Source: Aquincola tertiaricarbonis (GTDB lineage Bacteria > Pseudomonadota > Gammaproteobacteria > Burkholderiales > Burkholderiaceae_C). Taken from it: DNA of 64,000 nucleotides. The DNA is taken from NCBI RefSeq assembly GCF_023573145.1, contig NZ_CP097636.1, positions 2,170,001 to 2,234,000 on the forward strand, written 5' to 3'. The first letter of the stretch is position 1. Each line of letters begins with the position of its first letter. The notes beneath the pieces are model-generated. The model saw nothing but the letters and a program-made list of their open reading frames with translations. It searched no databases and was not told the DNA's origin. Shown piece by piece: positions 10,790-20,780 of this stretch. The position numbers and the translations under genes are program-made.

Positions 10790-11854
10790 TCAGCTGCTCG
10801 ACGCGTCGTCACAAATCTGCGACCAGGCGGCCGCCAGGTCGGCCGGCAGCGGGGCCTCGAAGGCCAGCTCACCGCCGCCGATCGGATGCTCGAAGCGCAG
10901 CTCGGCCGCATGCAGCGCCTGCCGCGCCAGGCCCAGCAGCGGCCGGCCGCCGTACAGCGTGTCGGCCACCAGCGGATGGCCCTTGTGCGCCATGTGCACG
11001 CGGATCTGGTGGGTGCGGCCGGTGTGCAGGGTGCAGCGCACCGCGCACACGCCCTGGCGCGCGGCCAGCGGCTGCACGTCGGTGCGGGCCGGCTTGCCGC
11101 TGCCCACCACCGCCATGCGCACGCGCGTCTGCGGATCACGCCCCACCGGCGCTTCGACGGTGAAGGGCAGCAGCTTCATCTCGCCGTGCACCAGCGCGCG
11201 GTAGGCGCGGTGCACCTCGCGCGCGGCGATGGCGCGGGTGAGCGCAGTCATCGCCGGCAGCGTCTTGGCCACCACCATCAGGCCGGAGGTGTCCTTGTCC
11301 AGCCGGTGCACGATGCCGGCACGCGGCAGGTCGAAGGCGCCGGGGTGATGCGCCAGCAGGCCGTTGAGCAGCGTGCCGCTCCAGTGGCCGGCGGCCGGGT
11401 GCACCACCAGGCCGGCGGGCTTGTCGATCACCAGCAGGTGCTCGTCCTCGAACACGGGCCGCAGGTCCATGGCCTCGGCGCGGAAGGAGCGGCTCTGCGC
11501 GGTGGGCACCAGCGTGACCTGCACCGCCTGCCCTAGCTTGAGCTTGCGCGAGGCGCTGGCCGCGGCCGCGCCGTCCACCTGCACATGGCCGCGCTCGATC
11601 AGCGACTGCAGGTGGTTGCGCGAGAACTCGCCGGCGTGCAGCACCAGCACCTTGTCCAGCCGCTGGCCGTGCTCGGCGGCGCTGACCGACCAGGCGCGCG
11701 TCTCGGCCTCCTGGTCGGCGGGGTCGCCGGCCTCGGCCTGGGCGGCCTCATCGTCCAGCGCGGACAGGGCCGGCGCCAGCAACTCGTCGTCGGGCGCTGC
11801 GGCAGCGGCGGCGGTGCCCGGCGCACGGCCGGGTCGGCCTGGGGGGGCAACCAT
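10790..11854 (-). CDS. rluD: RluD-type 23S rRNA pseudouridine synthase
   Basis: 354 residues from the ATG at 11854. An S4 domain lies at about 70-130 (QRLDKVLVLHAGEFSRNHLQSLIERGHVQ, split across it), then the RluA-family catalytic domain with the active Asp in HRLDKDTSGLMVVAKT near 210. It makes Psi1911/1915/1917 in helix 69. A longer frame upstream to 12076 exists, but it would overlap bamD and its promoter and has no family similarity, so I start at MVAPPGRP. The first ~60 residues are Ala/Glu-rich. It diverges from bamD, a common betaproteobacterial arrangement. Confidence 0.93.
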   Translation of the reverse strand: MVAPPGRPGRAPGTAAAAAAPDDELLAPALSALDDEAAQAEAGDPADQEAETRAWSVSAAEHGQRLDKVLVLHAGEFSRNHLQSLIERGHVQVDGAAAASASRKLKLGQAVQVTLVPTAQSRSFRAEAMDLRPVFEDEHLLVIDKPAGLVVHPAAGHWSGTLLNGLLAHHPGAFDLPRAGIVHRLDKDTSGLMVVAKTLPAMTALTRAIAAREVHRAYRALVHGEMKLLPFTVEAPVGRDPQTRVRMAVVGSGKPARTDVQPLAARQGVCAVRCTLHTGRTHQIRVHMAHKGHPLVADTLYGGRPLLGLARQALHAAELRFEHPIGGGELAFEAPLPADLAAAWSQICDDASSS

Positions 11855-11859
11855 ATAAT
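11854..11859 (+). promoter_or_regulatory. Candidate -10 box for bamD overlapping the rluD start codon
   Basis: Perfect TATAAT on the plus strand, 48 nt ahead of the bamD ATG. Its first base is the A of the rluD ATG on the opposite strand. No good -35 (the region ~17 bp upstream is G-rich). RNA polymerase bound here would cover the rluD initiation region. Confidence 0.5.
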
Positions 11860-11906
11860 TCGCAGTCGATTTTTTAGTGGAGCCGGAATCGATCCCGGCG
11901 TTGAAG

Positions 11907-12728
11907 ATGACCGTTTCCCGACCCGTGCAACGCGCTGCCCGTTGGCTCGCGATCCCGGCGCTGGCTGGCGCCCTGGTGCTCGGCGGCTGCAGTTCCACGC
12001 CCAAGGAAGACCCGAACTCGCAGCAAGCGGTCGACAAATTGTATGCAGACGCCCAGGACGACATGTCCTCGGGCAACTATGAGCGGGCCATCAAGACGCT
12101 GGAACGCGTCGAGGGCCGCGCCGCCGGCACTCTGCTGGCGCAGCAGGCCACGCTGGACCTGGCCTATGTGCACTACCGCACCGGCGAGCGCACCGAGGCC
12201 CTGGCGGTGCTGGACCGCTTCATGAAGCTGCACCCGTCCAGCCCGGCCTACGACTATGCGCTTTACCTGCGCGGCATCGTCAACTTCAACGACAACCTGG
12301 GCTTCCTGGGCAGCCTGTCGCGGCAGGAGCTGTCCGAGCGCGACCAGCAGGCGTCGCGCGATTCGTACCAGTCGTTCAAGCAGTTGAGCGAGCAGTTCCC
12401 GGGCTCGAAGTACACGCCCGACGCGCGCGAGCGCATGAACTACATCGTCAATGCGCTGGCCGAGTACGAAGTGCATGTGGCCCGCTACTACTACAAGCGC
12501 GGCGCCTACGTGGCCGCCGCCAACCGGGCGCAGCAGGCTACGCAGGAGTTCCAGCGCTCGCCGGCGGTGGAAGAGGCGCTGTACATCATGGCGATGAGCT
12601 ATGACCGCCTGGGCCTGGAGCAGCTGCGCGACGACAGCACGCGGGTGCTGAAAACCAACTTCCCGGAGAGCAAGTTCCTCTCGGAAGGCCTGCGCGAGCG
12701 CGAGAAGGCTTGGTGGCAGTTCTGGTGA
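11907..12728 (+). CDS. bamD: BamD, essential outer-membrane assembly lipoprotein
   Basis: 273 residues from the ATG at 11907. An upstream in-frame GTG (11877) is too close to the promoter and gives a non-signal N-terminus. The signal peptide ends in LVLGGC, lipidating Cys28. Five TPR-like repeats fill the rest, with the family-typical VDKLYADAQDDMSSGNYERAI split near residues 38-60, YDYALYLRGIVNFND near 112, and SKYTPDARERMNYIVNALAEYE near 168. BamD (ComL) is one of the two essential BAM subunits, held in the periplasm at the outer membrane. It diverges from rluD. Confidence 0.96.
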   Translation: MTVSRPVQRAARWLAIPALAGALVLGGCSSTPKEDPNSQQAVDKLYADAQDDMSSGNYERAIKTLERVEGRAAGTLLAQQATLDLAYVHYRTGERTEALAVLDRFMKLHPSSPAYDYALYLRGIVNFNDNLGFLGSLSRQELSERDQQASRDSYQSFKQLSEQFPGSKYTPDARERMNYIVNALAEYEVHVARYYYKRGAYVAAANRAQQATQEFQRSPAVEEALYIMAMSYDRLGLEQLRDDSTRVLKTNFPESKFLSEGLREREKAWWQFW

Positions 12729-12740
12729 TGTCTGCCCCCT

Positions 12741-12812
12741 GACGCCGCATGCGCGGCGCCAGCCCCCCGGGGGGGCGGTGAGCCGCCCCTTGAGGCGGCT
12801 CGGCGGGGGGCT
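12741..12812. repeat. Nested GC-rich hairpins between convergent bamD and the helicase gene
   Basis: Three dyads are visible. CGCCGC (12743-12748) pairs with GCGGCG (12753-12758). GAGCCGCC (12780-12787) pairs with GGCGGCTC (12794-12801) around a CCTTGA loop. AGCCCCCC (12761-12768) pairs with GGGGGGCT (12805-12812) and encloses the second. The two genes converge here, so a bidirectional transcription stop is the simple reading, although no T-tract follows. The compact, self-complementary design also resembles dispersed REP-type elements. Confidence 0.5.
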
Positions 12813-12834
12813 CACGGCTGGGTCAATTGCCCGG

Positions 12835-14889
12835 TCAGGTGTGTTGCTCAGCGAGGTGATGAAGCCAATCAAGCGCCTCTTGCTCGCTGGTGGCTAGGGT
12901 CATGGGCGGTAGCGCGGCGCGCAGGCGGCGGCCGTAGTTCATCTGCGCCATGCGCGGGTCGCACACCACCAGCAGGCCGCGGTCGGTTTCGCTGCGGATC
13001 AGGCGGCCGGCGCCCTGCTTCAGGCTGATGGCGGCATCGGCGACGAACAGCTCGCCGAAGGCATTGCCGCCTTCGCTTTCGATGCGCTTGACCCGCGCTT
13101 CCACCAGCGGGTCGTTGGGCGGCGGGAACGGCAGCTTGTCGATCAGCACGCACTGCAAGGCATCGCCCGGCACGTCGATGCCTTCCCAGAAGCTCTGCGA
13201 ACCCACCAGCACGCTGGCCGGGTTGGCCAGGAAGCGCTGCATCAGCGCCCGCTTGGGCTGCTGGCCCTGCACCAGCACCTCCACGTCGCCACCGGCCCAG
13301 GCCAGCTCGTCGCGCAGCGCCTGGGCGATGGTCTGCATCGCCCGCAAGGTGGTGGTGAGCACGAAGGTGCGGCCGCGCAGCGCGCTGGCGCAGCGGCCGG
13401 CCAGCCGGCCCACCGCCTCGGCATGGCCAGGATCGTTGGGCTTGGGAAAGCGCGGCGGGATGAACAGGCGCGCGTTCTCCGGGTAGTCGAAGGGGCTGCC
13501 CACGCGCAGCTTGGCGGCATCTTCCAGGCCGGCGGCCACGGTGAACCAGCGCAGCTCCTCGTCGTCGCCCAGCGTGGCCGAGGTGAACACCCAGGCCCGC
13601 GGCGCGGCGTTGCGCTGCTCGGTCAACAGCTCGCGGATGTCCAGCGGCGCTTCGATCAGCCTCGCCTGCTGGGCGCTCAGGTCCACCCAGCGCACATGGT
13701 CGGGGGTGCCGGGTTCCACGAAGTGCTGGGCCATCTGCACCGCATGCTCGGCACGCGCCTGCAGCCGCACCAGGTCGGGCTGGCCGTCGCTCACGCCTTC
13801 CAGTGCCTGCACCGCGGCATCGAAGGCGGCGCCCACGTTGTCGATGGCGTCGAGGAAGCCGTCGTGCTCCGCCCGCTCGGCCCAGCGCAGCTTGAGGGCG
13901 GCATGCACCTCGCGCAGCGGGCCGACGGCCGCGATGCGCAGCTCGCGCGCGGCCTTGTCGCAAGCAGCGGCCAGCGCCTGCCAGTCGGCCTGGCCGCGGG
14001 CCTGCTGCTGGCCCAGGCCCAGCAGGTCACGCGCCAGGTCCACCAGCTGCGCGGTGCCCAGCGCACGGCCCAGGAACTGGGTGCCCACGTCCACCAGCTG
14101 GTGCGCTTCGTCGAACACCGCGGCATCCACCGTGGGCAGCAGCTCGGCTACGCCGCTGTCGCGCAGCGCCATGTCGGCGAAGAAGAGGTGGTGGTTGACC
14201 ACCACCAGGTCGGCCGCCATCGCATCGCGGCGGGCCTTCATCACATGGCAGTCGCGGTAGCGCGGGCAGTCGGTGCCCAGGCAGTTGTCGCGGGTGGAGG
14301 TGACCATCGGGATCACCGGCGAACGCTCGTCCAGGCCTTCCAGCTCGGCCAGGTCGCCGCCGGCGGTGGTCTGCGCCCACTGCTCGATGCGGGCCAGCGC
14401 GCGCAGCGCGAAGCGGTCGGCCAGCGAGATGGTCTGGCGCGCCTGCTCCAGCCGGTGCAGGCACAGGTAGCTGGCCCGGCCCTTGAGCAGCGCCAGCGTG
14501 ACGGGCACCTGCAGCGCATCGCGCAGCCGCGGCAGGTCGCGCAGGAAAAGCTGGTCCTGCAGGCTCTTGGTGGCGGTGCTGACCAGCGCCCGCCGGCCCG
14601 AAAGCAGCAGCGGCACCAGATAAGCGAAGGTCTTGCCGGTGCCGGTGCCCGCCTCGGCCACCAGCGCGCTGCGCTCTTCCACCGCGCGGGCCACGGCCAG
14701 CGCCAGGCGCTGCTGGCCCTCGCGCTCCATGTAATGCGGGTCGGCGGCCGACAGCGGCCCGTCGAGCGCGAAGGCGCGTCGCACCGCCTCGGCCAGGTCG
14801 ACCGCGGGTGCGGCCGGTGGGTCGGCCGCGGGGCCGGCAGGCCAGGCGTCGGGCATCGCGTCGGGCGCGACGTCGGGGAAGTCGGTCAC
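12835..14889 (-). CDS. ATP-dependent DNA helicase, DinG/YoaA family
   Basis: About 684 residues from the GTG at 14889; the start is uncertain, with an ATG at 14856 also possible, and starts further upstream would overlap ydcH. Superfamily 2 XPD-like 5'-3' helicase: Walker A AEAGTGTGKT near residue 80, Fe-S cluster Cys in CLGTDCPRYRDCHV near 205, DEAH box VFDEAHQL near 260, and the C-terminal motifs SFWEGIDVPGD and QGAGRLIRSETDRG. Such enzymes remove R-loops, D-loops or replication blocks. It is the only gene between bamD (convergent) and ydcH. Confidence 0.88.
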   Translation of the reverse strand: MTDFPDVAPDAMPDAWPAGPAADPPAAPAVDLAEAVRRAFALDGPLSAADPHYMEREGQQRLALAVARAVEERSALVAEAGTGTGKTFAYLVPLLLSGRRALVSTATKSLQDQLFLRDLPRLRDALQVPVTLALLKGRASYLCLHRLEQARQTISLADRFALRALARIEQWAQTTAGGDLAELEGLDERSPVIPMVTSTRDNCLGTDCPRYRDCHVMKARRDAMAADLVVVNHHLFFADMALRDSGVAELLPTVDAAVFDEAHQLVDVGTQFLGRALGTAQLVDLARDLLGLGQQQARGQADWQALAAACDKAARELRIAAVGPLREVHAALKLRWAERAEHDGFLDAIDNVGAAFDAAVQALEGVSDGQPDLVRLQARAEHAVQMAQHFVEPGTPDHVRWVDLSAQQARLIEAPLDIRELLTEQRNAAPRAWVFTSATLGDDEELRWFTVAAGLEDAAKLRVGSPFDYPENARLFIPPRFPKPNDPGHAEAVGRLAGRCASALRGRTFVLTTTLRAMQTIAQALRDELAWAGGDVEVLVQGQQPKRALMQRFLANPASVLVGSQSFWEGIDVPGDALQCVLIDKLPFPPPNDPLVEARVKRIESEGGNAFGELFVADAAISLKQGAGRLIRSETDRGLLVVCDPRMAQMNYGRRLRAALPPMTLATSEQEALDWLHHLAEQHT

Positions 14890-14929
14890 TCGGTGAACAG
14901 GCGAAAGAGGCGGTGGGCGTCCGGCGGCA

Positions 14930-15133
14930 TCAGGCCGGCTCAGGCGGCTCGAGCTGCACTTCCAGCCGCGCGATCTGGTCACGCAGCAGCAGCCGGCGCT
15001 TTTTCAGGCGGCGCAGCGCCAGGTCGTCATCGGGCTGCGTCAGCGCCAGGCGATCGATCACACTGTCGAGGTCGGCATGCTCCATCCGAAGCTCGATGAG
15101 CAGGCGCTGGGGCGAGTGCAGGTTGTCGGACAT
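14930..15133 (-). CDS. YdcH/DUF465 small coiled-coil protein
   Basis: 67 residues, all helical, with the family's pattern HADLDSVIDRL then LRRLKKRRLLLRDQIARLE. Widespread in Proteobacteria, role unknown. Read with the helicase downstream (40 bp gap) and divergent from the PP2C gene (45 bp gap). Confidence 0.85.
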   Translation of the reverse strand: MSDNLHSPQRLLIELRMEHADLDSVIDRLALTQPDDDLALRRLKKRRLLLRDQIARLEVQLEPPEPA

Positions 15134-15178
15134 GGCAGCCGGCTGAGTTTAGGCCACTCCTTCCCGTATATTGCCGTG

Positions 15179-16009
15179 ATGTCCAGCGCCTTCCCCGCTT
15201 CCGCCCCCTCCCCCACTGCCGCAGCCGGCCACCGGCTGACGGCGGCCACCGGCATCCACCGCGGCGACCGTGCCTACCAGCAGGACCAGGTCGAGCTGCT
15301 GACGCATGCTCGTGTGCCCGGTTATGCGCTGGCGGTGCTGGCCGATGGCATGGGCGGCAAGAGCGGCGGGCGCAAGGCGGCCGATCAGGTGCTGCTGACC
15401 GCGCGCCAGCTGTTCGACCGCTTCGTGCCGGGCAGCGACGACGCCGCCGAGACGCTGAAGCAACTGGTGCAGGAAGCGCACCTGATGATCAAGCTGACCG
15501 CGATCACCGCCGAGGAGGAGCCGCACAGCACGGTGGCCGCCTTTCTGGTGGGCGCTGACCGCAGTTGCCATCTGGTGCATGCGGGCGACTCGCGCATCTA
15601 CCACTTCCGCGGGCCGCACATGGTGTCGCGCACCATCGACCACTCGTTCGTGCAGCGGCTGATCGACGAAGGCCGGCTGGCCGAGGACGAGGCCAACAGC
15701 CATCCGCAGTCCAACCTGCTGACCGGCTGCCTGGGCACCCAGCAAGACCCGCCGCTGACGCTGAAGTCGATCGAGCGGCTGGAGGTGGGCGACAGCCTGC
15801 TGGCCTGCAGCGACGGCCTGTGGCACTACTTCACCCCGCAGGAGCTGGGCACCATCGTCGATGCGCTGCCGCCGCGGGAAGCGGCCGAGATGCTGATCAA
15901 CAAGGCCCGCCAGCGCGCGCGTGGCGGTGGCGACAACCTGTCGCTGGCGCTGCTGCGCATCGACCCGATGCCGCGCGGCGCGGGCGTGCCGGCCAGCGCC
16001 GCACGCTGA
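15179..16009 (+). CDS. PP2C-family serine/threonine protein phosphatase
   Basis: 276 residues from the ATG at 15179. Metal-binding Asp residues are in VLADGMGGKSGG (~residues 54-65), HAGDSRIYHFRG (~138-149), CSDGLWHYF (~213-221) and GGGDNLSLALL (~254-264), a complete PPM set. The N-terminal ~20 residues are Ala/Ser/Pro-rich. TATATT at 15167-15172 on the plus strand lies only 7-12 nt before the ATG, so the message may be leaderless or nearly so; no ribosome site is seen. No partner kinase gene lies nearby, so its substrate is unknown. Confidence 0.9.
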   Translation: MSSAFPASAPSPTAAAGHRLTAATGIHRGDRAYQQDQVELLTHARVPGYALAVLADGMGGKSGGRKAADQVLLTARQLFDRFVPGSDDAAETLKQLVQEAHLMIKLTAITAEEEPHSTVAAFLVGADRSCHLVHAGDSRIYHFRGPHMVSRTIDHSFVQRLIDEGRLAEDEANSHPQSNLLTGCLGTQQDPPLTLKSIERLEVGDSLLACSDGLWHYFTPQELGTIVDALPPREAAEMLINKARQRARGGGDNLSLALLRIDPMPRGAGVPASAAR

Positions 16010-16021
16010 GCCTGCCCGCCC

Positions 16022-16104
16022 GCTCAGCGCGGCGCGCTGGAGAACGATGAGCGCTCAGCGCGGCGCGCTGGAGAACGATGAGCGCTCAGCGCGGCGCGCT
16101 GGGC
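16022..16104. repeat. 31-bp tandem repeat, 2.7 copies, over the end of an exported-protein gene
   Basis: Units at 16022-16052 and 16053-16083 are identical 31-mers, and a third, incomplete copy starts at 16084. The third copy contains the last codons and TGA stop of the minus-strand gene at 16086-16781, so the two full copies look like duplications of that gene's 3' end carrying extra downstream stops. The unit includes the self-complementary core AGCGCGGCGCGCT. There are no spacers, so this is not CRISPR. Confidence 0.9.
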
Positions 16105-16781
16105 GTGGGCAATGGTGCCGCGGGCGGCTCGCGGCGGTTGCGCTCCAGCACCTTCTCGCGGTGCGCCTCGGCTTCGGAGGCGCGCGCGGCACGTTCGCGT
16201 GCACGTTCGGCCGCCCTGGCCTCTTCGGCGCGGCGCTCCTGCGCGGTGGGCGGCTGCGGCACCGGGAGCGACCTGCCGGCCGCTGAAGCCGGGGCAGCCG
16301 CTTCGCGGGCGCCGCGGCCCGAGACGTCCGATGCCCGCTGGGCGGCCCGTGCGGCGGCCTCGCGCTCGCCATCGGCCCGTTCCTGCTGGCGCCTCTCGAT
16401 CTCGGCCAGCCGGTCGGCCGCGCGCTGCTTGCGGGCGGCTTCATCCAGCAGCAGGCGCTGGCTGCGCAGGCGCTCCAGCACCTCGCGGCGTTCGGCCTTG
16501 GCCTCGTTCACACAGGCGGTGACGATGAACTGCCGGCGGCATTGCGCCTCGCGCTCACGGTAGCGGGCGTCGGCCGCGGCCTGCTCGGCATCGAGCCGGC
16601 GGCGCTCATCGGCGGCCGAAGGCATGGCCGCGGATGCCGGCGCCGCCGAGGCGGCAGCACCTGCTTCAGCCGCGTGGGCGGAGCCCTGCCAGGCGCCAGC
16701 AACTGCGCCGAGTGCCAGCGCACAACCCAGCACGGTGGTCAGGCGGCGCCAGGGCAGCCGGCGTACGGGCAGTCGGTTCAT
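16086..16781 (-). CDS. Exported coiled-coil protein of unknown function
   Basis: 231 residues; not recognised. An N-terminal signal peptide (residues 1-38: Arg-rich start, hydrophobic core VLGCALALGAVAGAW, cleavage likely after AHA) is followed by a long helical region rich in Ala, Arg and Glu (residues ~55-185) with RRLDAEQAAADARYREREAQC. Two Cys (~79 and ~88) could form a disulfide. The C-terminus is Pro/Ala-rich. zapE is 10 bp upstream on the same strand, suggesting co-transcription. The 3' end has been tandemly duplicated. A periplasmic location is inferred from the signal peptide. Confidence 0.7.
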   Translation of the reverse strand: MNRLPVRRLPWRRLTTVLGCALALGAVAGAWQGSAHAAEAGAAASAAPASAAMPSAADERRRLDAEQAAADARYREREAQCRRQFIVTACVNEAKAERREVLERLRSQRLLLDEAARKQRAADRLAEIERRQQERADGEREAAARAAQRASDVSGRGAREAAAPASAAGRSLPVPQPPTAQERRAEEARAAERARERAARASEAEAHREKVLERNRREPPAAPLPTPSAPR

Positions 16782-16791
16782 GCGCCAGCCT

Positions 16792-17889
16792 TCAGGTGAT
16801 GCGGGTGTCGACGTCGCGCCGTTCCAGCGCCAGGAACTCGGCCGAGCGCATCTCGTTGAGCCGCGACACCGTGCGCGGAAACTCGTGGGCCAGCGGCCCT
16901 TCGGTGTACAGCTGCTCGGCCGGCACCGCCGCCGACAGGATGAGCTTGACCCGGCGGTCGTACAGCACGTCGATCAACAGCGTGAAGCGCCGGGCCTCGC
17001 TGGCCAGGTTGGGCGGCATCATCGGCACGTTGGACAGCAGCACCGTGTGGAACTGCGTCGCGATCTCGAGGTAGTCGTTCTGCGAGCGCGGCCCGCCGCA
17101 CAACTGCTTGAAATCGAACCACACCACGCCACCGGCCTTGCGGCGCGAGCGGATCTCGCGCTGCTCGATGTGCAGCACCGGGTCTTCGTCGCGCGCCTCG
17201 GCCAGCTTGTCGAAGGCCTCGTTCATCGCGGCGTCGGCCTCGGGGCCCAGCGGCGTGTGGTACATCGCCACCTGCTCGAGCGTGATGCTGCGGTAGTCGG
17301 TGCCGTTGTCGACGTCGATCACCTCCATCCGCTCGTTCAGCAGGTCGATGGCGGGCAGGATGCGGTCGCGGTGCAGACCGTTGGGGTACAGGCCTTCGGG
17401 GCGAAAGTTGCTGGTGGTGACGATGCTCACCCGGTTGGCGAACAGCGCCTCCAGCATGCGGTGCAGGATCATCGCGTCCGTCACGTCGGCGATGTGGAAT
17501 TCGTCGAAGCAGATGAGCCGGAAGCGCCGCGCCACCCGCTTGCCCAGTTCATCCAGCGGGTTCTGCAGGCCCTTGAGCTCCTGCAGCTCGCGGTGCACCT
17601 CGCGCATGAACTCATGGAAGTGCAGCCGCGTCTTGCGGCGCAGCGGCACGGACTGGAAGAAGCAGTCCATCAGGAAGCTCTTGCCCCGCCCCACACCGCC
17701 CACCATGTACACGCCGCGCGGAATCGGCGGCCGGCGCAGCAGGCGGGTGACCGCGTTGCTGCGCTGGGCCAGGTAGTCGATCCACTCGTTCTCGCAGCGT
17801 TCCAGCGCCGCGATGGCGCGCAGCTGCGCGGGGTCGCTCTTGTAGCCGCGGGCCTGCAGCGCGGCTTCGTAAACCTGTCTGACACCCAT
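16792..17889 (-). CDS. zapE: ZapE (AFG1-like) cell-division ATPase
   Basis: 365 residues from the ATG at 17889; a TTG at 17916 would add nine residues without family support. P-loop GGVGRGKSFLMD (~residues 69-80) and Walker B LICFDEFHIAD (~125-135) mark the AFG1 ATPase family. ZapE associates with the Z-ring under low oxygen or heat in E. coli. It follows lpdA by 39 bp; sucA-odhB-lpdA-zapE is a frequent betaproteobacterial order. Confidence 0.94.
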   Translation of the reverse strand: MGVRQVYEAALQARGYKSDPAQLRAIAALERCENEWIDYLAQRSNAVTRLLRRPPIPRGVYMVGGVGRGKSFLMDCFFQSVPLRRKTRLHFHEFMREVHRELQELKGLQNPLDELGKRVARRFRLICFDEFHIADVTDAMILHRMLEALFANRVSIVTTSNFRPEGLYPNGLHRDRILPAIDLLNERMEVIDVDNGTDYRSITLEQVAMYHTPLGPEADAAMNEAFDKLAEARDEDPVLHIEQREIRSRRKAGGVVWFDFKQLCGGPRSQNDYLEIATQFHTVLLSNVPMMPPNLASEARRFTLLIDVLYDRRVKLILSAAVPAEQLYTEGPLAHEFPRTVSRLNEMRSAEFLALERRDVDTRIT

Positions 17890-17928
17890 GGCGTCAGGCA
17901 GGCAGGCCGTGCGCAAGCCCGGCTGCCA

Positions 17929-19359
17929 TCAGAAGTTGAGCGTGCGCTTGTCGACGGCCAGCGCGGCTTCCTTGGTGGCTTCGGACAGCGACGGGTGCGC
18001 ATGGCAGATGCGCGCGATGTCTTCGGCGCTGGCCTTGAACTCCATCGCCACCACGGCCTCGGCGATCAGCTCGCTGGCCATCGGGCCGACGATGTGCACG
18101 CCCAGGATCTCGTCGGTCTTGGCATCGGCCAGGAACTTGACGAAGCCGGTGGTGTCGCCCAGCGCACGTGCACGGCCGTTGGCCATGAACGGGAAGCTGC
18201 CGGCCTTGTAGGCGCGGCCTTCGGCCTTGAGCTGCTGCTCGGTCTGGCCGACCCAGGCGATCTCGGGGCTGGTGTAGATCACCCACGGGATGGTGTTGAA
18301 GTTGACGTGCCCATGCTGGCCGGCAATGCGCTCGGCCACGGCCACGCCTTCTTCCTCGGCCTTGTGGGCCAGCATCGGGCCGCGCACCACGTCGCCCACC
18401 GCCCACACGTTGGGCAGGTTGGTCTTGCAGTCGCCGTCCACCACGATGGCGCCGCGCTCGTCCAGCTTCAGGCCCACCGCCTCGGCATTGAGGCCGATGG
18501 TGTTGGGCGTGCGGCCGATCGAGACGATCAGCTTGTCCACGGCCAGGCTTTGCGCGCCGCCCTTGGCGTCGGTGTAGGCCACCGTCACGCCGCCGGCTTC
18601 GTTCTTGATCTCGCCGATCTTGACGCCCAGCTCGATCTTCAGGCCTTGCTTGGTGAAAGCCTTGTGGGCTTCCTTGGCCACCTGCTCGTCCACCGCCGCC
18701 AGGAAGGTGGGCAGGGCTTCGAGCACGGTGACTTCAGCGCCCAGGCGGCGCCACACCGAGCCCATTTCCAGGCCGATGACGCCGGAGCCGATGACGCCCA
18801 GCTTCTTGGGCACGCCACCGACCTTCAGCGCGCCGTCGTTGGACAGCACGTTGACCTCGTCGAAGGGCACGCCCGGCAGCGCACGGGCGTTGGAGCCGGT
18901 GGCCACGATCACGTGCTTGGCCACCAGGGTCTCGGCTTCCTTGCCGGCGACGCTGATCTCGTAGCCGCCTTCGGTGGCCTTGGCGAACGAGCCGCGGCCG
19001 TGGAAGAAGCTGACCTTGTTCTTCTTGAACAGGTACAGGATGCCGTCGTTGTTCTGCTTGACCACCAGGTCCTTGCGGGCCAGCATCTTCGGCACGTCGA
19101 TGGACAGGTTGTCCAGGCCGATGCCGTGATCCTTGAAGTGGTGGTTGGCCTGCTCGAAGTGCTCGCTGGACTGCAGCAGCGCCTTGCTGGGAATGCAGCC
19201 GACGTTGGTGCAGGTGCCGCCCGGGGCGGGGCCGCCCTTGGCGTTCTGCCATTCGTCGATGCAGGCGGTGTTGAAGCCCAGCTGGGCCGCGCGGATGGCC
19301 GCGATGTAGCCGCCGGGGCCGCCGCCGATCACGACAACATCAAAACTCTTACTTGCCAT
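17929..19359 (-). CDS. lpdA: Dihydrolipoamide dehydrogenase (E3)
   Basis: 476 residues from [14 protein letters not shown] at 19359; earlier in-frame codons are not conserved. FAD site GGGPGGY (residues ~11-17), redox disulfide in [16 protein letters not shown] (~46-61), NAD site [12 protein letters not shown] (~187-198), second FAD site [19 protein letters not shown] (~320), and the catalytic His/Glu pair in [13 protein letters not shown] near the C-terminus. It reoxidises dihydrolipoyl groups on OdhB, passing electrons to NAD+. It is third in the sucA-odhB-lpdA operon, after an 111-bp gap that holds a hairpin. Confidence 0.97.
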   Translation of the reverse strand: MASKSFDVVVIGGGPGGYIAAIRAAQLGFNTACIDEWQNAKGGPAPGGTCTNVGCIPSKALLQSSEHFEQANHHFKDHGIGLDNLSIDVPKMLARKDLVVKQNNDGILYLFKKNKVSFFHGRGSFAKATEGGYEISVAGKEAETLVAKHVIVATGSNARALPGVPFDEVNVLSNDGALKVGGVPKKLGVIGSGVIGLEMGSVWRRLGAEVTVLEALPTFLAAVDEQVAKEAHKAFTKQGLKIELGVKIGEIKNEAGGVTVAYTDAKGGAQSLAVDKLIVSIGRTPNTIGLNAEAVGLKLDERGAIVVDGDCKTNLPNVWAVGDVVRGPMLAHKAEEEGVAVAERIAGQHGHVNFNTIPWVIYTSPEIAWVGQTEQQLKAEGRAYKAGSFPFMANGRARALGDTTGFVKFLADAKTDEILGVHIVGPMASELIAEAVVAMEFKASAEDIARICHAHPSLSEATKEAALAVDKRTLNF

Positions 19360-19386
19360 GGTGTGTACCGATTGGTCTTGATCCAA

Positions 19387-19470
19387 GCGGACGCCGCGGA
19401 ACCGGCTTTGCCGGGCCGCTGGCGGCGCCCCCTTGGAAGAAGAGCGGCGTGCGCCGCTCCGGAAGGTGGG
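19387..19470. repeat. GC-rich hairpin element between odhB and lpdA
   Basis: The clearest dyad is GAGCGGCG (19442-19449) with CGCCGCTC (19452-19459), a perfect 8-bp stem with a 2-nt turn (possibly opening to a larger loop). A further GC-rich stretch (19395-19435) contains shorter dyads. It may tune E3 expression relative to E1/E2 by partial termination or RNA processing, or be a dispersed repeat. Confidence 0.45.
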
Positions 19471-20751
<1,281 letters not shown>

Positions 20752-20780
20752 GATGTGTTTGTTGTCGGATCAGTCGGGGG

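Noticed and set aside
11855..12076. Extended N-terminus of rluD
   Set aside because: It would overlap bamD and its promoter antisense and has no family likeness.
16022..16104. Short CRISPR array
   Set aside because: Repeats are contiguous with no spacers and no cas genes.
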